DNA of 64,000 nucleotides from Saccharibacillus endophyticus (GTDB lineage: Bacteria > Bacillota > Bacilli > Paenibacillales > Paenibacillaceae), in contig NZ_JAAZWE010000004.1 in NCBI RefSeq assembly GCF_013185185.1, forward strand, positions 404,232 to 468,231. The letters run 5' to 3'. A model generated the notes under the pieces. That model was not told the DNA's origin. It worked only from the letters and a program-made list of their open reading frames with translations, and searched no databases. Both the position numbers and the translations under genes were made by a program. Shown here in pieces: positions 32,087 to 42,196 of the stretch (positions are counted from its first letter, which is position 1; each line of letters starts with the position of its first letter).

Positions 32087-35000
32087 CTAGACCCTCGTGC
32101 TCGAGATCCGACGTTTCCACTTTTCGACTAACGATTCGACTTCTTCCGCGAATAGCGGCTTGCCGATAAAGTCCTGCATTCCCGCCTTACGGCAGCTTTC
32201 CCGGTTCTCTTTATCCGAAAAAGCCGTAACCGCTATAATGACCGGACCGTTTCCCGCGGACAGCTCCCGAATCCGGGCCGCGGACTCCAAACCATCCATC
32301 TCGGGCATCTGCACATCCATGAAAATCAGATCGTAGCCATGCGCCGTTGCGGCTTCGACCGCTTCCCGCCCGTTTTGAGCCAGGTCGCATATGCAGCCGA
32401 ATTTCGTCAGCATCTCCTGCAACAAACGACGATTTACCGGATGGTCTTCCGCGATAAGCACCCGAAGCTCCCCTTCAAGACTGCTCGATTTCGCTTCTAA
32501 CTCATCCAGGCGCTCGCGTGCGGAAGCCTGTGCCAACCGTTCTCCCAACGCTTCCAAAATTGCCGGATCTTCCGAAGGTTTTTCACTTGGATTTTCACTT
32601 GGAATATGCAGCGGCAGTGTAAAGTGGAAGTTCGACCCTTCGCCTTCCCGGCTTTGCACCCCGATGTATCCGTCCATAAGATCGATCAGCTTTTTGCAGA
32701 TCGCAAGGCCGAGTCCCGTTCCGCCGTACTTTCGGTTAATCGACGGATCGATCTGCGAGAACGACTGAAACAGCAAGCCCTGCTTATCCGGCGGAATCCC
32801 GATCCCCGTATCCCGCACCGCCACTTCCAACGTCAGCGCATTGTGCTGGTGGAAAAATCCGGGTTCGATGGTGACCATTACGCCCCCCTCGTCCGTGAAC
32901 TTGATCGCGTTGCTGATCAGATTGACCAGCACCTGCCTCACTCGGTCCGGGTCGCCGACCAGCACTTCGGGCACGGAAGGCGCTACGTTTGCCGTAAGCA
33001 TCAAGCCTTTTTCCGCCGCGCGCGACGAGAAGAGATCGATCGCCTGATCCAATACGTGCCGGATTTGCATCGGCTCGCTGCTGAGCACCATCTTGCCCGC
33101 TTCGATCTTGCTGAAATCCAGCACTTCGTTCAAGATGTGCATCAAGTTCTCGCTGCTCTGAACAATGATATCCACGTAAGCATGTTGGGATTCGTCAAGT
33201 TCCGTCTCGCCCAGCAGCGTAGCCATTCCGATCACTCCGTTCATGGGGGTGCGCAGTTCATGGCTCATGATCGCGAGGAATTCGGATTTCGCACGATCGG
33301 CACGCTCCGCGGATTCTTTCGCCCGGATAATTTCCATCTCTCCCGTGATATCGGTAAAGACGACCACCGCCCCTTTGCGCTCGCCCTGATCGTACAACGG
33401 GGTGACGCGGTAAGAAACGAGGAAGCTCGACCCGTCTTTGCGCCAGAACACCGATTCCCCATTCTGATAAGCCTCTCCGGTGCGCAGCGCATTCATGAGC
33501 GGAGAATCGTCGGGGTCGTACTGAATGCCGTCCCGGCTCGTTTGATGGATCCGGGAAAGGTTCACCCCGCCGATGGCCTCGTTGGGAAGGAATCCTAACA
33601 TTTTCGCTCCGGGCGGATTGATAAATACCAGTTTCCCGTCCAGATCGGTACCGAAGATGCCTTCGGACACGGAGTTCAGGATCAAGGTATGCTCGTAACT
33701 CAACTTCTCAATCTGGGCCAAATGCCGTTTACGCTCGGTAATGTCGCTGGCGATGCCGTAGACGCCGACGATCCGCTCGTCCACGATGATCGGCGTGTTC
33801 GTCACGCTGACATCGATCAGGCTTCCGTCTTTACGAACGAGACAAACTTCATAGGTTTGCGCTTCGCCGCGTTTGACGCTCTCGAAACCCGATTTGACCC
33901 TCTCCCTATGCTCCGGCACGGCCAATTCTGCAATCGGAAGGCCGATCAATTCCATTTCCGAATAGCCGGTCAGCCGCTCCTGGCTCGCATTCACGGTCAC
34001 GAATCGGCCTTCCAGATCATACGCGTACACGCCCGAAGGATTATAATCGAACAGCGATTTGTATCGCTGCTCGCTCTCGCGAATCAGGTTTTCGATGGTG
34101 GCTTGTTGAGTCACGTCCTGCGTCATCCCGATGATCCGCAGCGTTTCCCCTTCCGGACCTCGCCATACTTCATACTGGCTGCGTATCGTTTTGACCGTCC
34201 GATCCGATAAAATCACCCGATACGTAATAAAAGGCTCGGCTTCGCCGCGCAGCATCCGCTCCGTATAGTCCAGCAAATGCGCCTGATCGGCCGGATGCAA
34301 AATGCGCAGCAGCGATTTCGGATAGCTCTCGTCCTGCACCAGTTCCCCTTCAAAAATGCGCAGCGTTTCTTCCGAGTAATGAATCCGCTCCTCCGCCAGA
34401 TTCCATTCCCAAGAGCCGATATGCGCGATTCGCTGCACCTCGTCGAGCATGTCTTCGTACATTTTGCGAGTGGTGACGTCCCGGCCGATGCCTATGATCG
34501 TATCGGCTTCCCCGAGCCGTCCGCGCAAAATGCGAAACAACGTTTCGAACCAGAGATAACGTCCGTCTTTGTGTCGGATTCGCCGCATCAAAATCTGGCC
34601 TTGGGCATCCTCGATCGACAGATTCGTCATCGCGCGCATTTCTTCGGGATGGTAAAATTCAGATCGATGATGGCCCACCATCTCTTCCGTCGCATAGCCG
34701 AGCAGCGTCTTCACGGACGGCGAAGCATATAGCAGGCGACCGTCCATGCTGCTTTGCGTAACCAATTCGCGCGTATTGTCCATCAGGATCTCGTAGGCGT
34801 CGCTGCTCTCCATCAGCTGCTGACGATCCTTGTATTCCGTCGTCACGTCAAGCGCGTGCACGATCACGCAGCGCCCCGGTTGATCGTCCGTCGCGTCCAA
34901 TTCGGCCAAGTGAAACGATACCCATACAAAGCTTCCGTCCTTGCGCCGACATCGGCGCTCGAACTCCAGCGGATCTTCCGGATCGGCGATCGAATCGCGA

Positions 35001-35224
35001 ATCTTGGCGTCGGCCCGCTCCGTGTCAGGGGTTGCTTCGGTATGCAGCAATGCCGCGAACTCCAAGCCGATCAGCTCCTCCTCGCCGTACCCGAGGATCA
35101 GACCCAATTTGGCATTCGCATATAATAGATGTCCCCTGCCCACGGCCAGTATGGCGATGCCGACCGGAGACTGTTTGTAGATTCTCTCGAAAATTGTCGT
35201 TCCCTGTTCCGGCTGCTTGCTCAT
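32087..35224 (-). CDS. Multi-PAS hybrid sensor histidine kinase
   Basis: A 1045-residue soluble kinase without membrane helices. About five PAS/PAC modules fill residues 1-640 (for example SPVGIAILAV, GRLLYASPSVKTLLGY, GSWEWNLAEERIHY, GRFVTVNASQERLTGY, GKLVFINPPGAKMLGF). HisKA follows with SHELRTPMN, then HATPase_c with DTGIGI and GGTGLGL boxes, and a C-terminal receiver with the acceptor Asp in FMDVQMPEMDG. Chained PAS domains suggest cytosolic redox, ligand or oxygen sensing. The ATG at 35224 is preceded by GAGGGG; an 84-residue extension to 35476 overlaps the divergent gene and is rejected. It is divergent from the cyclic-di-GMP protein gene. Confidence 0.9.
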   Translation of the reverse strand: MSKQPEQGTTIFERIYKQSPVGIAILAVGRGHLLYANAKLGLILGYGEEELIGLEFAALLHTEATPDTERADAKIRDSIADPEDPLEFERRCRRKDGSFVWVSFHLAELDATDDQPGRCVIVHALDVTTEYKDRQQLMESSDAYEILMDNTRELVTQSSMDGRLLYASPSVKTLLGYATEEMVGHHRSEFYHPEEMRAMTNLSIEDAQGQILMRRIRHKDGRYLWFETLFRILRGRLGEADTIIGIGRDVTTRKMYEDMLDEVQRIAHIGSWEWNLAEERIHYSEETLRIFEGELVQDESYPKSLLRILHPADQAHLLDYTERMLRGEAEPFITYRVILSDRTVKTIRSQYEVWRGPEGETLRIIGMTQDVTQQATIENLIRESEQRYKSLFDYNPSGVYAYDLEGRFVTVNASQERLTGYSEMELIGLPIAELAVPEHRERVKSGFESVKRGEAQTYEVCLVRKDGSLIDVSVTNTPIIVDERIVGVYGIASDITERKRHLAQIEKLSYEHTLILNSVSEGIFGTDLDGKLVFINPPGAKMLGFLPNEAIGGVNLSRIHQTSRDGIQYDPDDSPLMNALRTGEAYQNGESVFWRKDGSSFLVSYRVTPLYDQGERKGAVVVFTDITGEMEIIRAKESAERADRAKSEFLAIMSHELRTPMNGVIGMATLLGETELDESQHAYVDIIVQSSENLMHILNEVLDFSKIEAGKMVLSSEPMQIRHVLDQAIDLFSSRAAEKGLMLTANVAPSVPEVLVGDPDRVRQVLVNLISNAIKFTDEGGVMVTIEPGFFHQHNALTLEVAVRDTGIGIPPDKQGLLFQSFSQIDPSINRKYGGTGLGLAICKKLIDLMDGYIGVQSREGEGSNFHFTLPLHIPSENPSEKPSEDPAILEALGERLAQASARERLDELEAKSSSLEGELRVLIAEDHPVNRRLLQEMLTKFGCICDLAQNGREAVEAATAHGYDLIFMDVQMPEMDGLESAARIRELSAGNGPVIIAVTAFSDKENRESCRKAGMQDFIGKPLFAEEVESLVEKWKRRISSTRV

Positions 35225-35444
35225 CCCATTCCCCTCGCTCTGCCGCATATTCCGCTTCGGCTTGTCGGACGCTGCTGCCGTCTTCTGCGCGCGGTCATTT
35301 ACCAATAGTATACATTTATTTTTTCGAATCCAAAACCTTTTTCGCCGGTTCGGAAAAGACTTCCGAAATCGGGCTATCCATTTAGTCGAATTTCGTCGAT
35401 ATAAGGAAGGAAGCGATGTTTTACACGAAAAGAGTTGAATACTA

Positions 35445-37835
35445 ATGATCCAATACCTGCAATTGATCGAGTTCAATCCGTATTACGCCATCGCCGGTTT
35501 TTTATGTTCGTTGGCCGGCTGTCTCATGGTCGTCAAGCTGGCTTCCGGCAGTTTCGAATCGCTGCGCGAAATTTTGGGCGTTCGCCGTATCCCGTACACT
35601 CTTCTTACCGCGCTTATGTTCGCCGGAACGCAATATTTCGGAATTATTTGCGTACTGCCGGGCGGACCGCTAAACATGGGCTTGGAAAACTTCATTTTCC
35701 TTCCGCTTGCGGGCCTTGTCGTATGCGTGCTGGCTTTAAGGCTGGCCGGAAGCGGTCTTCAAGGCGCGTTTCAATTCCTGATGACGGCCGGTCTATTGAG
35801 CGTTCTCATCATGTCCCTTTATTACATCAACGTTTTTCTCATGTTCGGACATGTCGATTGGCGCATCGAACCTTTGATGACGGCTTCGATCGGCCTATTT
35901 TCGGTCTTGTTCCCTTTGGTGCGCCTGCTGACCTTCGTCATTCGAAGAGAAGGCACGCTTTTTCAACGCTTTCCTCCGGTAGGCATGCTGCTGGCTTCCG
36001 CAGCCATCGCCATCATTTCTCCGGTGCTGACCATGTCCGCCGCGCCCAGCGTTACCTACCCGCTGATCATCCAAGGAGCGGACGTCATGCTGCCTTACCT
36101 TTTATTGATCAGCGTGGCGGCCTGCCTGATGGTGCTCACCGACCGTTACCGCGAATGGGACGCGCAGAAGCAGCATGATACGATCCGGGAAAAAGAACAG
36201 CACTACATGTCGCTGTTCGCCCATACGCCGGACGCCGTGATCGCGCTGGATCGGGAAGGCAAAGTATACGACATGAACGAGCAGGCTTACGAGGTAGTGG
36301 GCAAACTCGGCATCATGCCGCCGTTCGCGGAAATTCCCCAGATCGTCGCGACCGGTCAACAAAACAAAATCGAGGCGCACTACGCTAAAGTCATCGGCGG
36401 CGAAGCCGAAGAAATCGAAATCGACCTTAGGACGAAAAACGGCGAAACGATGCATTTCATTCTGACCTCCCTGCCGATTCTGATCGAAGGACGCTTTGAC
36501 GGTGCGTACAGCATCGCCAAAGACGTGACGGAAAGCAAAAGAAATCAAGAAAAAATCCGTCATCTGGCTTATCACGACGAGTTGACGGGACTTTTCAACC
36601 GCAAATACATGCTTGAATACGTCGGCGGCCTGACATCGGACATTTCGGCTTCTCCGTTCCACCTGTTTTTTATCGATTTCGACCGCTTCAAAAAAATCAA
36701 CGATTTGTTCGGCTTCGATTTCGGAAACAAAGTTATTCGCCGCGCGGCCGCCAAACTGGAAAACGTTCTGCCGGAAGGCACGCTGCTGGCGCGTTCGACG
36801 GCAGACGAATTTATTGCGCTGCTTCCGTCCGGCTTCGATCCGGTCTATGCGGCGCAGCAGGTCAGCGATGAATTCTCGCTGCCTTTCCGCGTCGGCCAGC
36901 AAACCGTGGCGCTGACGGCAAGCATGGGCATCGCCCGTTTCCCGGAAGACGGCGCGGACGAAGAAACGCTGTTCAAGCATGCCGATCTGGCCCGCTTCGA
37001 CGCCCAAAACCGCGGCGGTTCGCGCTTTGCCTTTTTCGACCGCAATCGGGCGATCGAAAACCATGAGCGCCTTATTCTCGAACGCGATCTTCAAGCCGCG
37101 ATCGAACATGGCGAACTCGTATTGTTTTATCAGCCGAAAGTGGATATGCGCACGGAAGAACTTGTCGGCATGGAAGCGCTGGTCCGCTGGAACCATCCGA
37201 GGCTCGGCATGGTCCCTCCGCTTAAATTCATCTCGATCGCGGAGGAAACGGGACTGATCGTTCCACTGGAGCGCTGGGTGCTGCGAACCGCGTGCCTTCA
37301 GGTGCAGCAGTGGGCGCGGGAAGGACGGCCTTCCGTGCCGGTCGCCGTCAACCTGTCGCAGATCCATCTCATGCAGACGGATATCGTCGAAAGCGTGCTG
37401 GCTACATTGGAAGACTTGAAATTCGATAATTCTTTGTTGGAACTCGAAGTGACGGAAAGCGCCATGATGCATAACGAAGCGCAGGTGATCGAAGTGCTGG
37501 GGCGGTTCAAACAGGCCGGGATCTCGGTCAGCCTGGACGACTTCGGCACCGGATACAGTTCGCTGAGCTATCTGCATCTGCTTCCGATCGACTGCCTCAA
37601 AATCGACCGCTCGTTCATCAAAGGCATCACGACGAACGAAAACAGCCGGGCAATCGTCGAAATGATCCTTACGATGTCCCGTCAATTGGGACTTCACATC
37701 ATCGCCGAAGGGATCGAGCACAAAGAACAGGTCGAGCTGCTGCGCGATCTGCAATGCTTTACCGCTCAGGGCTTTTATTACAGCAAGCCCGTGCCCGCGG
37801 GCGAAGTGTTCGCCTGCCGCAAGCTCAGTTCCTGA
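35445..37835 (+). CDS. Membrane PAS-GGDEF-EAL protein, probable cyclic-di-GMP phosphodiesterase
   Basis: A 796-residue protein. Seven hydrophobic helices (about 15-235) resemble an MHYT sensor, but its metal-binding Met-His-Tyr is replaced (AGTQYFGIICV). A PAS domain follows (about 255-365), then a GGDEF-fold domain (about 370-535) whose signature reads STADEF, so diguanylate cyclase activity is probably lost. The EAL domain (about 545-790) is intact: MEALVRW, ELEVTES, DDFGTGYSS and KIDRSFI with metal and catalytic residues. I infer phosphodiesterase activity, with the GGDEF part perhaps regulatory. The ribosome site before 35445 is weak (AAGAG). Confidence 0.87.
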   Translation: MIQYLQLIEFNPYYAIAGFLCSLAGCLMVVKLASGSFESLREILGVRRIPYTLLTALMFAGTQYFGIICVLPGGPLNMGLENFIFLPLAGLVVCVLALRLAGSGLQGAFQFLMTAGLLSVLIMSLYYINVFLMFGHVDWRIEPLMTASIGLFSVLFPLVRLLTFVIRREGTLFQRFPPVGMLLASAAIAIISPVLTMSAAPSVTYPLIIQGADVMLPYLLLISVAACLMVLTDRYREWDAQKQHDTIREKEQHYMSLFAHTPDAVIALDREGKVYDMNEQAYEVVGKLGIMPPFAEIPQIVATGQQNKIEAHYAKVIGGEAEEIEIDLRTKNGETMHFILTSLPILIEGRFDGAYSIAKDVTESKRNQEKIRHLAYHDELTGLFNRKYMLEYVGGLTSDISASPFHLFFIDFDRFKKINDLFGFDFGNKVIRRAAAKLENVLPEGTLLARSTADEFIALLPSGFDPVYAAQQVSDEFSLPFRVGQQTVALTASMGIARFPEDGADEETLFKHADLARFDAQNRGGSRFAFFDRNRAIENHERLILERDLQAAIEHGELVLFYQPKVDMRTEELVGMEALVRWNHPRLGMVPPLKFISIAEETGLIVPLERWVLRTACLQVQQWAREGRPSVPVAVNLSQIHLMQTDIVESVLATLEDLKFDNSLLELEVTESAMMHNEAQVIEVLGRFKQAGISVSLDDFGTGYSSLSYLHLLPIDCLKIDRSFIKGITTNENSRAIVEMILTMSRQLGLHIIAEGIEHKEQVELLRDLQCFTAQGFYYSKPVPAGEVFACRKLSS

Positions 37836-37906
37836 GCACGGCTTTCGCCGAAGGGAACAGACGGACAATTGCGACTTCGAACTTCGAATAACCCCGGCTG
37901 CATCAA

Positions 37907-37949
37907 AAGGCCGCCCGGCGTCTTGCGACGACCCGGGCGGCCTTTTTGC
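37907..37949 (+). terminator. Terminator after the GGDEF-EAL gene
   Basis: GGCCGCCCGG pairs with CCGGGCGGCC (offset by one) around CGTCTTGCGACGA, with AAAA before and TTTTT after. Serves the plus-strand gene and possibly the convergent DeoR gene. Confidence 0.88.
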
Positions 37950-38017
37950 CGGAAGCATGCCGAAGTTTCGTTACCGATCCGTAGCGGCGCTCCCCGTTCT
38001 TTTTTACGACGCGATCC

Positions 38018-38776
38018 TTAGCAAATCACTTCGACGCCGAGCTTTTCCAACCGCTCCATCCATTCGTCCGAAGGCTGGCGGTCGGTGACCAGATAATCGA
38101 CGGAGCCGAGATCGAACAGCTTCACGAACGCGACTTTGTCGAACTTGGTGTGATCGGCCAGCAGGACGGTTTTGCGCGCCTGCGCCAGCATGCGCTTTTT
38201 CAGCTCGCTTTCCGGTTCGTTCGAATCGGTGGCGCCGTAGTCGGTCGACAGTCCTTTGCAGCTGAACAGCGCGGTGTCGACGACATACTTGGACACCGTT
38301 TCGTTGGCGACGGCGCCCACGAGCGAGTTCGAGTGCGGACGCAGCGTTCCCCCGGTCGAAATGACGGTATGGCCCAGCTTGGCGTATTCGGAAAAGATGA
38401 TGCTGGAGTTGGTGATGACGGTCAGGTTCTTTTTGGCCGTTCCGAGTTCCTTCAGCGCTTCGAACACCGTCGAGCTGGGGTCGGCCATCAACGTATCGCC
38501 GTCGGAAACGAGGCGCGCCAGCTTGCGGGCGATATCGTTCTTTTCCGGCAGGTTGGTCGTATGGCGGGTCTGGTAGGATAGATCTTCGTTGGTATGCACG
38601 TTCAAAACGGCTCCGCCGTAAGTGCGCGTCACGATGCCTTCCTTCTCCAGCTTCTCGAGATCGCGGCGGATCGTCTCCTCCGTCACTTCGAATAACGAGC
38701 TTAAAGCGGCAACGAAGACCTTTTGGTCCCGGCGTAAAAATTCGATAATTTTCTCTCTGCGCTCAAATCCCAGCAC
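38018..38776 (-). CDS. DeoR-family transcriptional regulator
   Basis: A 252-residue repressor-type protein. The N-terminal helix-turn-helix (about 5-58) has the family motif KVFVAALSSLFEVTEETIRRDLEKLEKEG; the C-terminal sensor domain (about 75-230) is the isomerase-like DeoRC fold with GGT near 140 and a KG-S-T sugar-phosphate site. Such regulators respond to phosphorylated sugars, often of a neighbouring operon. Here there is none: upstream is an AT-rich island. GTG at 38776 is preferred because GAGGGA is six bases upstream; the ATG at 38782 touches the ribosome site. The target operon is not visible. Confidence 0.87.
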   Translation of the reverse strand: MLGFERREKIIEFLRRDQKVFVAALSSLFEVTEETIRRDLEKLEKEGIVTRTYGGAVLNVHTNEDLSYQTRHTTNLPEKNDIARKLARLVSDGDTLMADPSSTVFEALKELGTAKKNLTVITNSSIIFSEYAKLGHTVISTGGTLRPHSNSLVGAVANETVSKYVVDTALFSCKGLSTDYGATDSNEPESELKKRMLAQARKTVLLADHTKFDKVAFVKLFDLGSVDYLVTDRQPSDEWMERLEKLGVEVIC

Positions 38777-39360
38777 AAGCATCCCTCGATTCGTTCGTTC
38801 ATCGGCCGCAGCCGTCGTTGGCGGGTCAAGCGAGGCGGATAAGACCCATTGCTTATACGCGCTGCTCTTTTCTGCGTTTTGGCCGTGTTTTTGTTTGGGT
38901 TTTCTTGTTTTTAGTATAGAGGATGTAACGGGGAGGGGAAAGTCCTATGCGGGGGATTCTTGGCCTGGAGGCGGCGGGACACGTCAAGGGAAGCGGATGC
39001 AGTGTCGTTAGAATCATGCACTCTTTATGGGTACGCTTTCACGTAAGAGCCAAAAAAAGAAAAAAGTGTACCTTATGCGGTTTAAAAGCATCCCTCGCAC
39101 ATAGAACCAAATTCTTATATATATTTAGGTACTAATGTACTATATCTAATCGTAACAAGTTTCATTTGGGAATAATTCTCGAACTAATCATTTCATTATC
39201 ACTAGGAAAATATTATCTAAAATATATTTTTAATTTATTCGACAATTTATCGCTTTTTTACAGATAAATATAATATTTTTGACCGATATTATCTGTATAG
39301 AAATTAATTTACCATTAAAATGTATTTAATCTTGAAACATCATAAAGGAGGAATACAGGA
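38777..39360. other. Intergenic boundary of an AT-rich island
   Basis: This 584-base stretch begins with GC content like the rest of the window and becomes strongly AT-rich from about 39040. No gene is supported; a 62-codon frame at 38947-39135 lacks a ribosome site. No terminal repeats or integrase were found at the boundary. Confidence 0.5.
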
Positions 39361-40470
39361 ATGAAGAAAAAAGTAGTTTCATTGGCGATTGCAATGATGA
39401 TTTCAGCCCCCTTACTTGTGACTTTACCTGCTTCAGCTCATCACGGCCTTCAGAATGATTATTGGCATGTATATTGGGGAACAAATATAAGGAACAATAT
39501 TGAATATGTTGTTAATAAAAGCAACACTTCTGGAGGGGCCTATAATGCCGCGTATTCAATCGCTGATTGGAATGGCATACAAAGCAAAGTAAAAATTGTA
39601 CCTCGTCCGTCTAATTCTAAGTATGCCAATCCTTTTTTAAATATCGTGATTGATTCAAAAGCTTATGATAGCTGGGGCAAGGCAACTACTAATCCTGTAT
39701 ATAGTTCTTCAACTGATACTACTTTAATTTGGGCAACTGCAACAATAAATTCTAGAACTATTGAACAAGCAATTAAAGAAGGAACAAGCCCTCAGGTTCG
39801 GCAAAAGGTGATTACCCATGAAATCGGACATACGCTAGGACTCGCTCATCCTTCAGATTCTAGTCGGAAATCTATCATGAAACAAGGATGGCACGATTAT
39901 AACAATGTACAACCGAGTGACGTAACTTGGATTAATTTTAGATATGGAAGTAATTCACTCTTATCTTCAAACATAGAAACTGAATCCAATTCTATTGCTG
40001 GAGATCATGAACAAGATTTTGAAAGCTATGTAGACTGGGTACAATACGAGAGTCTTGAAGAAATGATCGACAGCAGTGATTTGATTATCAAGGCTACAGA
40101 AAATTCTAAAACTCCTGCCAATAGAATTGCAGGTGAAGAGCCTTCTACTGTTTATGAAGCAAAAGCGTCTAAAATTTATAAAGGCAATATTGAGGCTGAT
40201 GAAGAAATAAGGATTGGAATAATGGGTGGGCAACTTCAAAATGGAACCAACTATTCTATATTAAATTCTGAACAAATCGATCCTACAAAACCTCAGTTTT
40301 TATTTTTAAAAAAGGTGAATCCTGAAGACTATTCTTATGAAGTTCCTTATGATTATTATTTAGTGGGCGGTCCGGCAGGCATTGTAAATGATTCAGAAGA
40401 AAATATAAATTTAAACTTTGAAAAAAACGCTGTTATCCCTAAGATTGAGTTCGAAGAGCAACTGAAATAA
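39361..40470 (+). CDS. Secreted metzincin-type zinc metalloprotease
   Basis: A 369-residue protein with a signal peptide (residues 1-26, ending ASA). The catalytic signature HEIGHTLGLAHP at about 159-170 is the matrixin-like HExxHxxGxxH zinc site, followed by SIMKQGW as Met-turn near 181. The N-terminal part (HVYWGTNIRNNIEYVVNKS) has the layout of small bacterial metzincins; the C-terminal 160 residues are an acidic, beta-rich domain of unknown role. It is probably exported and active outside the cell. AAAGGAGG precedes the ATG. Codon use and base composition are strongly AT-rich, unlike all other genes here, so it was probably acquired from a low-GC Firmicute. It is followed by a small membrane protein gene. 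Confidence 0.85.
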   Translation: MKKKVVSLAIAMMISAPLLVTLPASAHHGLQNDYWHVYWGTNIRNNIEYVVNKSNTSGGAYNAAYSIADWNGIQSKVKIVPRPSNSKYANPFLNIVIDSKAYDSWGKATTNPVYSSSTDTTLIWATATINSRTIEQAIKEGTSPQVRQKVITHEIGHTLGLAHPSDSSRKSIMKQGWHDYNNVQPSDVTWINFRYGSNSLLSSNIETESNSIAGDHEQDFESYVDWVQYESLEEMIDSSDLIIKATENSKTPANRIAGEEPSTVYEAKASKIYKGNIEADEEIRIGIMGGQLQNGTNYSILNSEQIDPTKPQFLFLKKVNPEDYSYEVPYDYYLVGGPAGIVNDSEENINLNFEKNAVIPKIEFEEQLK

Positions 40471-40494
40471 ATGAATCGTGGGAGTTATAAAAAT

Positions 40495-40917
40495 ATGAGA
40501 ATACAAAAAACTACAAGAATTATAATCACAGCAGTGATTTTCACTGTGACTATCGGAATCCTGTTTTGGGGAATTCAAGCTAATAACCATAGACTTTTTA
40601 ATGTAGAAGAAGTGGAACTTATTTATTTTTCCAAATATGAAAATCCGTCTACAAAGACAACCTTAACAGACCCTAATGAAATAAAAATCATGCTAAAAAA
40701 ATTAAATGATGTTAAAAAAGCAAGCTTTAATAATGAGAATTCAGATATACGTAACCCTACTTATGAAGGAGAAATTCAATATAAAAACAAATCAAATGTA
40801 ATATTCTCAATTTGGTTAGATGATTCAGGCGAAGCGCTAATTCGGCAAAAAAGTGAATTCTACTACTTGCAAACAGACAAACAGTCCTTAAAAGAAATGA
40901 TAGAAAAAAATATGTAA
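40495..40917 (+). CDS. Small membrane-anchored protein next to the metzincin
   Basis: A 140-residue protein with an N-terminal transmembrane helix (IIITAVIFTVTIGILFWGI) and an extracellular domain of about 105 residues (EEVELIYFSKYENPSTKTTLTDPNEI...). The mature part resembles small lipoprotein/YrrB-like or immunity-type domains of Bacillus, but I cannot name a family. ATG 40495 is preferred because GGGAG lies ten bases upstream; ATG 40471 would add eight residues. It shares the AT-rich composition of the metzincin gene 24 bases upstream and is probably co-transcribed and co-acquired. Confidence 0.65.
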   Translation: MRIQKTTRIIITAVIFTVTIGILFWGIQANNHRLFNVEEVELIYFSKYENPSTKTTLTDPNEIKIMLKKLNDVKKASFNNENSDIRNPTYEGEIQYKNKSNVIFSIWLDDSGEALIRQKSEFYYLQTDKQSLKEMIEKNM

Positions 40918-40993
40918 TCACGAGACAATCCCGATTTCTTCCGAAAAATCGACGGATAAAGCTGGTCCGTTGCATGAAAATTATATCCTTCGA

Positions 40994-41030
40994 CCGTGCC
41001 CTGTTCTTATAGGCACGGCTTTCTTATTTC
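40994..41030 (+). terminator. Terminator of the AT-rich operon
   Basis: CCGTGCC (40994-41000) pairs with GGCACGG (41012-41018), followed by CTTTCTTATTTC. Confidence 0.7.
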
Positions 41031-41034
41031 TCTT

Positions 41035-41065
41035 CAAAAAACCCCCGTTCCATTCGGAACGGAGG
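41035..41065 (-). terminator. Terminator of the pyrophosphatase gene
   Basis: CCGTTCC/GGAACGG stem around ATTC; on the minus strand it is followed by GGGTTTTTT. It lies about 95 bases past the stop at 41160. Confidence 0.8.
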
Positions 41066-41159
41066 CCGGCTAGCCCTTAACCTCACGGTCAAGGTACTAG
41101 CACCATATTGAGCACTTTTGAAGAGATTCCCAAATTGTCGAAACGCTTCAAACCGACTC

Positions 41160-42089
41160 TTAAGCTTCGAAAGCTTTCGTCAGAACCGGAACAATTTGCG
41201 ATTTGCGGGAAACAACGCCTTTGAGCAGGGCCGTGTTGTTTTCCAATGTTACGCCGTAAGCACGCTCGACCGCGTCCGTCTTGCTGCCGATCGCCAGCGC
41301 GACGGAGTCGTTGTTGAGAATGTCGGTGATCGCAAGCACGAACAGGTCCAGGCCTTTGTCGACGATCTTGCCTTTCAACGCTTCTTCGAGTTCGGCTTGC
41401 TGCTCCAGAACTTCGTTCACGTCCACAGCGTTGATTTGCGCGATTTCGACTTTGCTGCCGCCCATCGTGAATTCTTTCGCGTCGATGGAGATCAGGTCCA
41501 GGGCCGTTTTGCCGCTCAGGTCCGCTCCGGCTTTCAGCATGTCGAGACCGTAAACGTCGAGGTCGACGCCCGCGATCGCCGCTAGTTCTTTGGCCGCCGC
41601 CACGTCTTGCTCGGTGCAGGTCGGCGATTTGAACAGCAGGGAGTCGGATACGATAGCCGACGCCATCAGGCCCGCGATTTCTTTGCGAATTTCGATTCCG
41701 TTCTCTTTGTAGAGCTTGTTCAGGATGGTTGCCGTGCAACCTACAGGCTCGGCGCGGTAATACAGCGGGTGAGCCGTTTCGAAGTTCGCGATCCGGTGGT
41801 GGTCGATAACTTCAAGCACGTGCGCGTCCGCAATATCGACGGCGCTTTGTTGGCTTTCGTTGTGATCGACCAAAATAACGCCTTCCGACTGATCCGCTAC
41901 CGTCTCGACGAGACGAGGCGCTTCGACGCCGAAATGCTTCAGCGCGTATGCCGTTTCGCCGTTCACTTCGCCCAGACGAACCGCTTCCGCGTCCACGCCG
42001 AGCTGCTTTTTCAATTCCGCGTACGCGATCGCCGACGCGATCGTGTCCGTGTCCGGATTCTTATGACCGAAAACCAATACCTTTGCCAT
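41160..42089 (-). CDS. ppaC: Manganese-dependent inorganic pyrophosphatase
   Basis: A 309-residue family II pyrophosphatase of normal length, hydrolysing pyrophosphate to drive biosynthesis in the cytoplasm. Metal-binding motifs are complete: GHKNPDTD at 8-15, VDHNES near 74, and the DHH signature IDHHRIANF near 95, with the C-terminal substrate domain [14 protein letters not shown] is nine bases before the ATG, and a TATAAT promoter lies about 45-73 bases upstream. Confidence 0.96.
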   Translation of the reverse strand: MAKVLVFGHKNPDTDTIASAIAYAELKKQLGVDAEAVRLGEVNGETAYALKHFGVEAPRLVETVADQSEGVILVDHNESQQSAVDIADAHVLEVIDHHRIANFETAHPLYYRAEPVGCTATILNKLYKENGIEIRKEIAGLMASAIVSDSLLFKSPTCTEQDVAAAKELAAIAGVDLDVYGLDMLKAGADLSGKTALDLISIDAKEFTMGGSKVEIAQINAVDVNEVLEQQAELEEALKGKIVDKGLDLFVLAITDILNNDSVALAIGSKTDAVERAYGVTLENNTALLKGVVSRKSQIVPVLTKAFEA

Positions 42090-42133
42090 GGTTTAACGCC
42101 TCCTATGAGCTTATCTCCTGAATTCCGATGCTA

Positions 42134-42162
42134 ATTATATCATTAATTTCGAAACGGTAAAA
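42134..42162 (-). promoter_or_regulatory. Promoter of ppaC
   Basis: Minus-strand TTTTAC (42162-42157), 17 bases, then TATAAT (42139-42134); the start codon is 45 bases downstream. Confidence 0.6.
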
Positions 42163-42196
42163 TGTTTATATCCGCGACAACGCGAAATTTCATGCT

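Noticed and set aside
38947..39135. 62-codon frame at the AT-rich boundary
   Set aside because: No ribosome site and no recognisable protein pattern.
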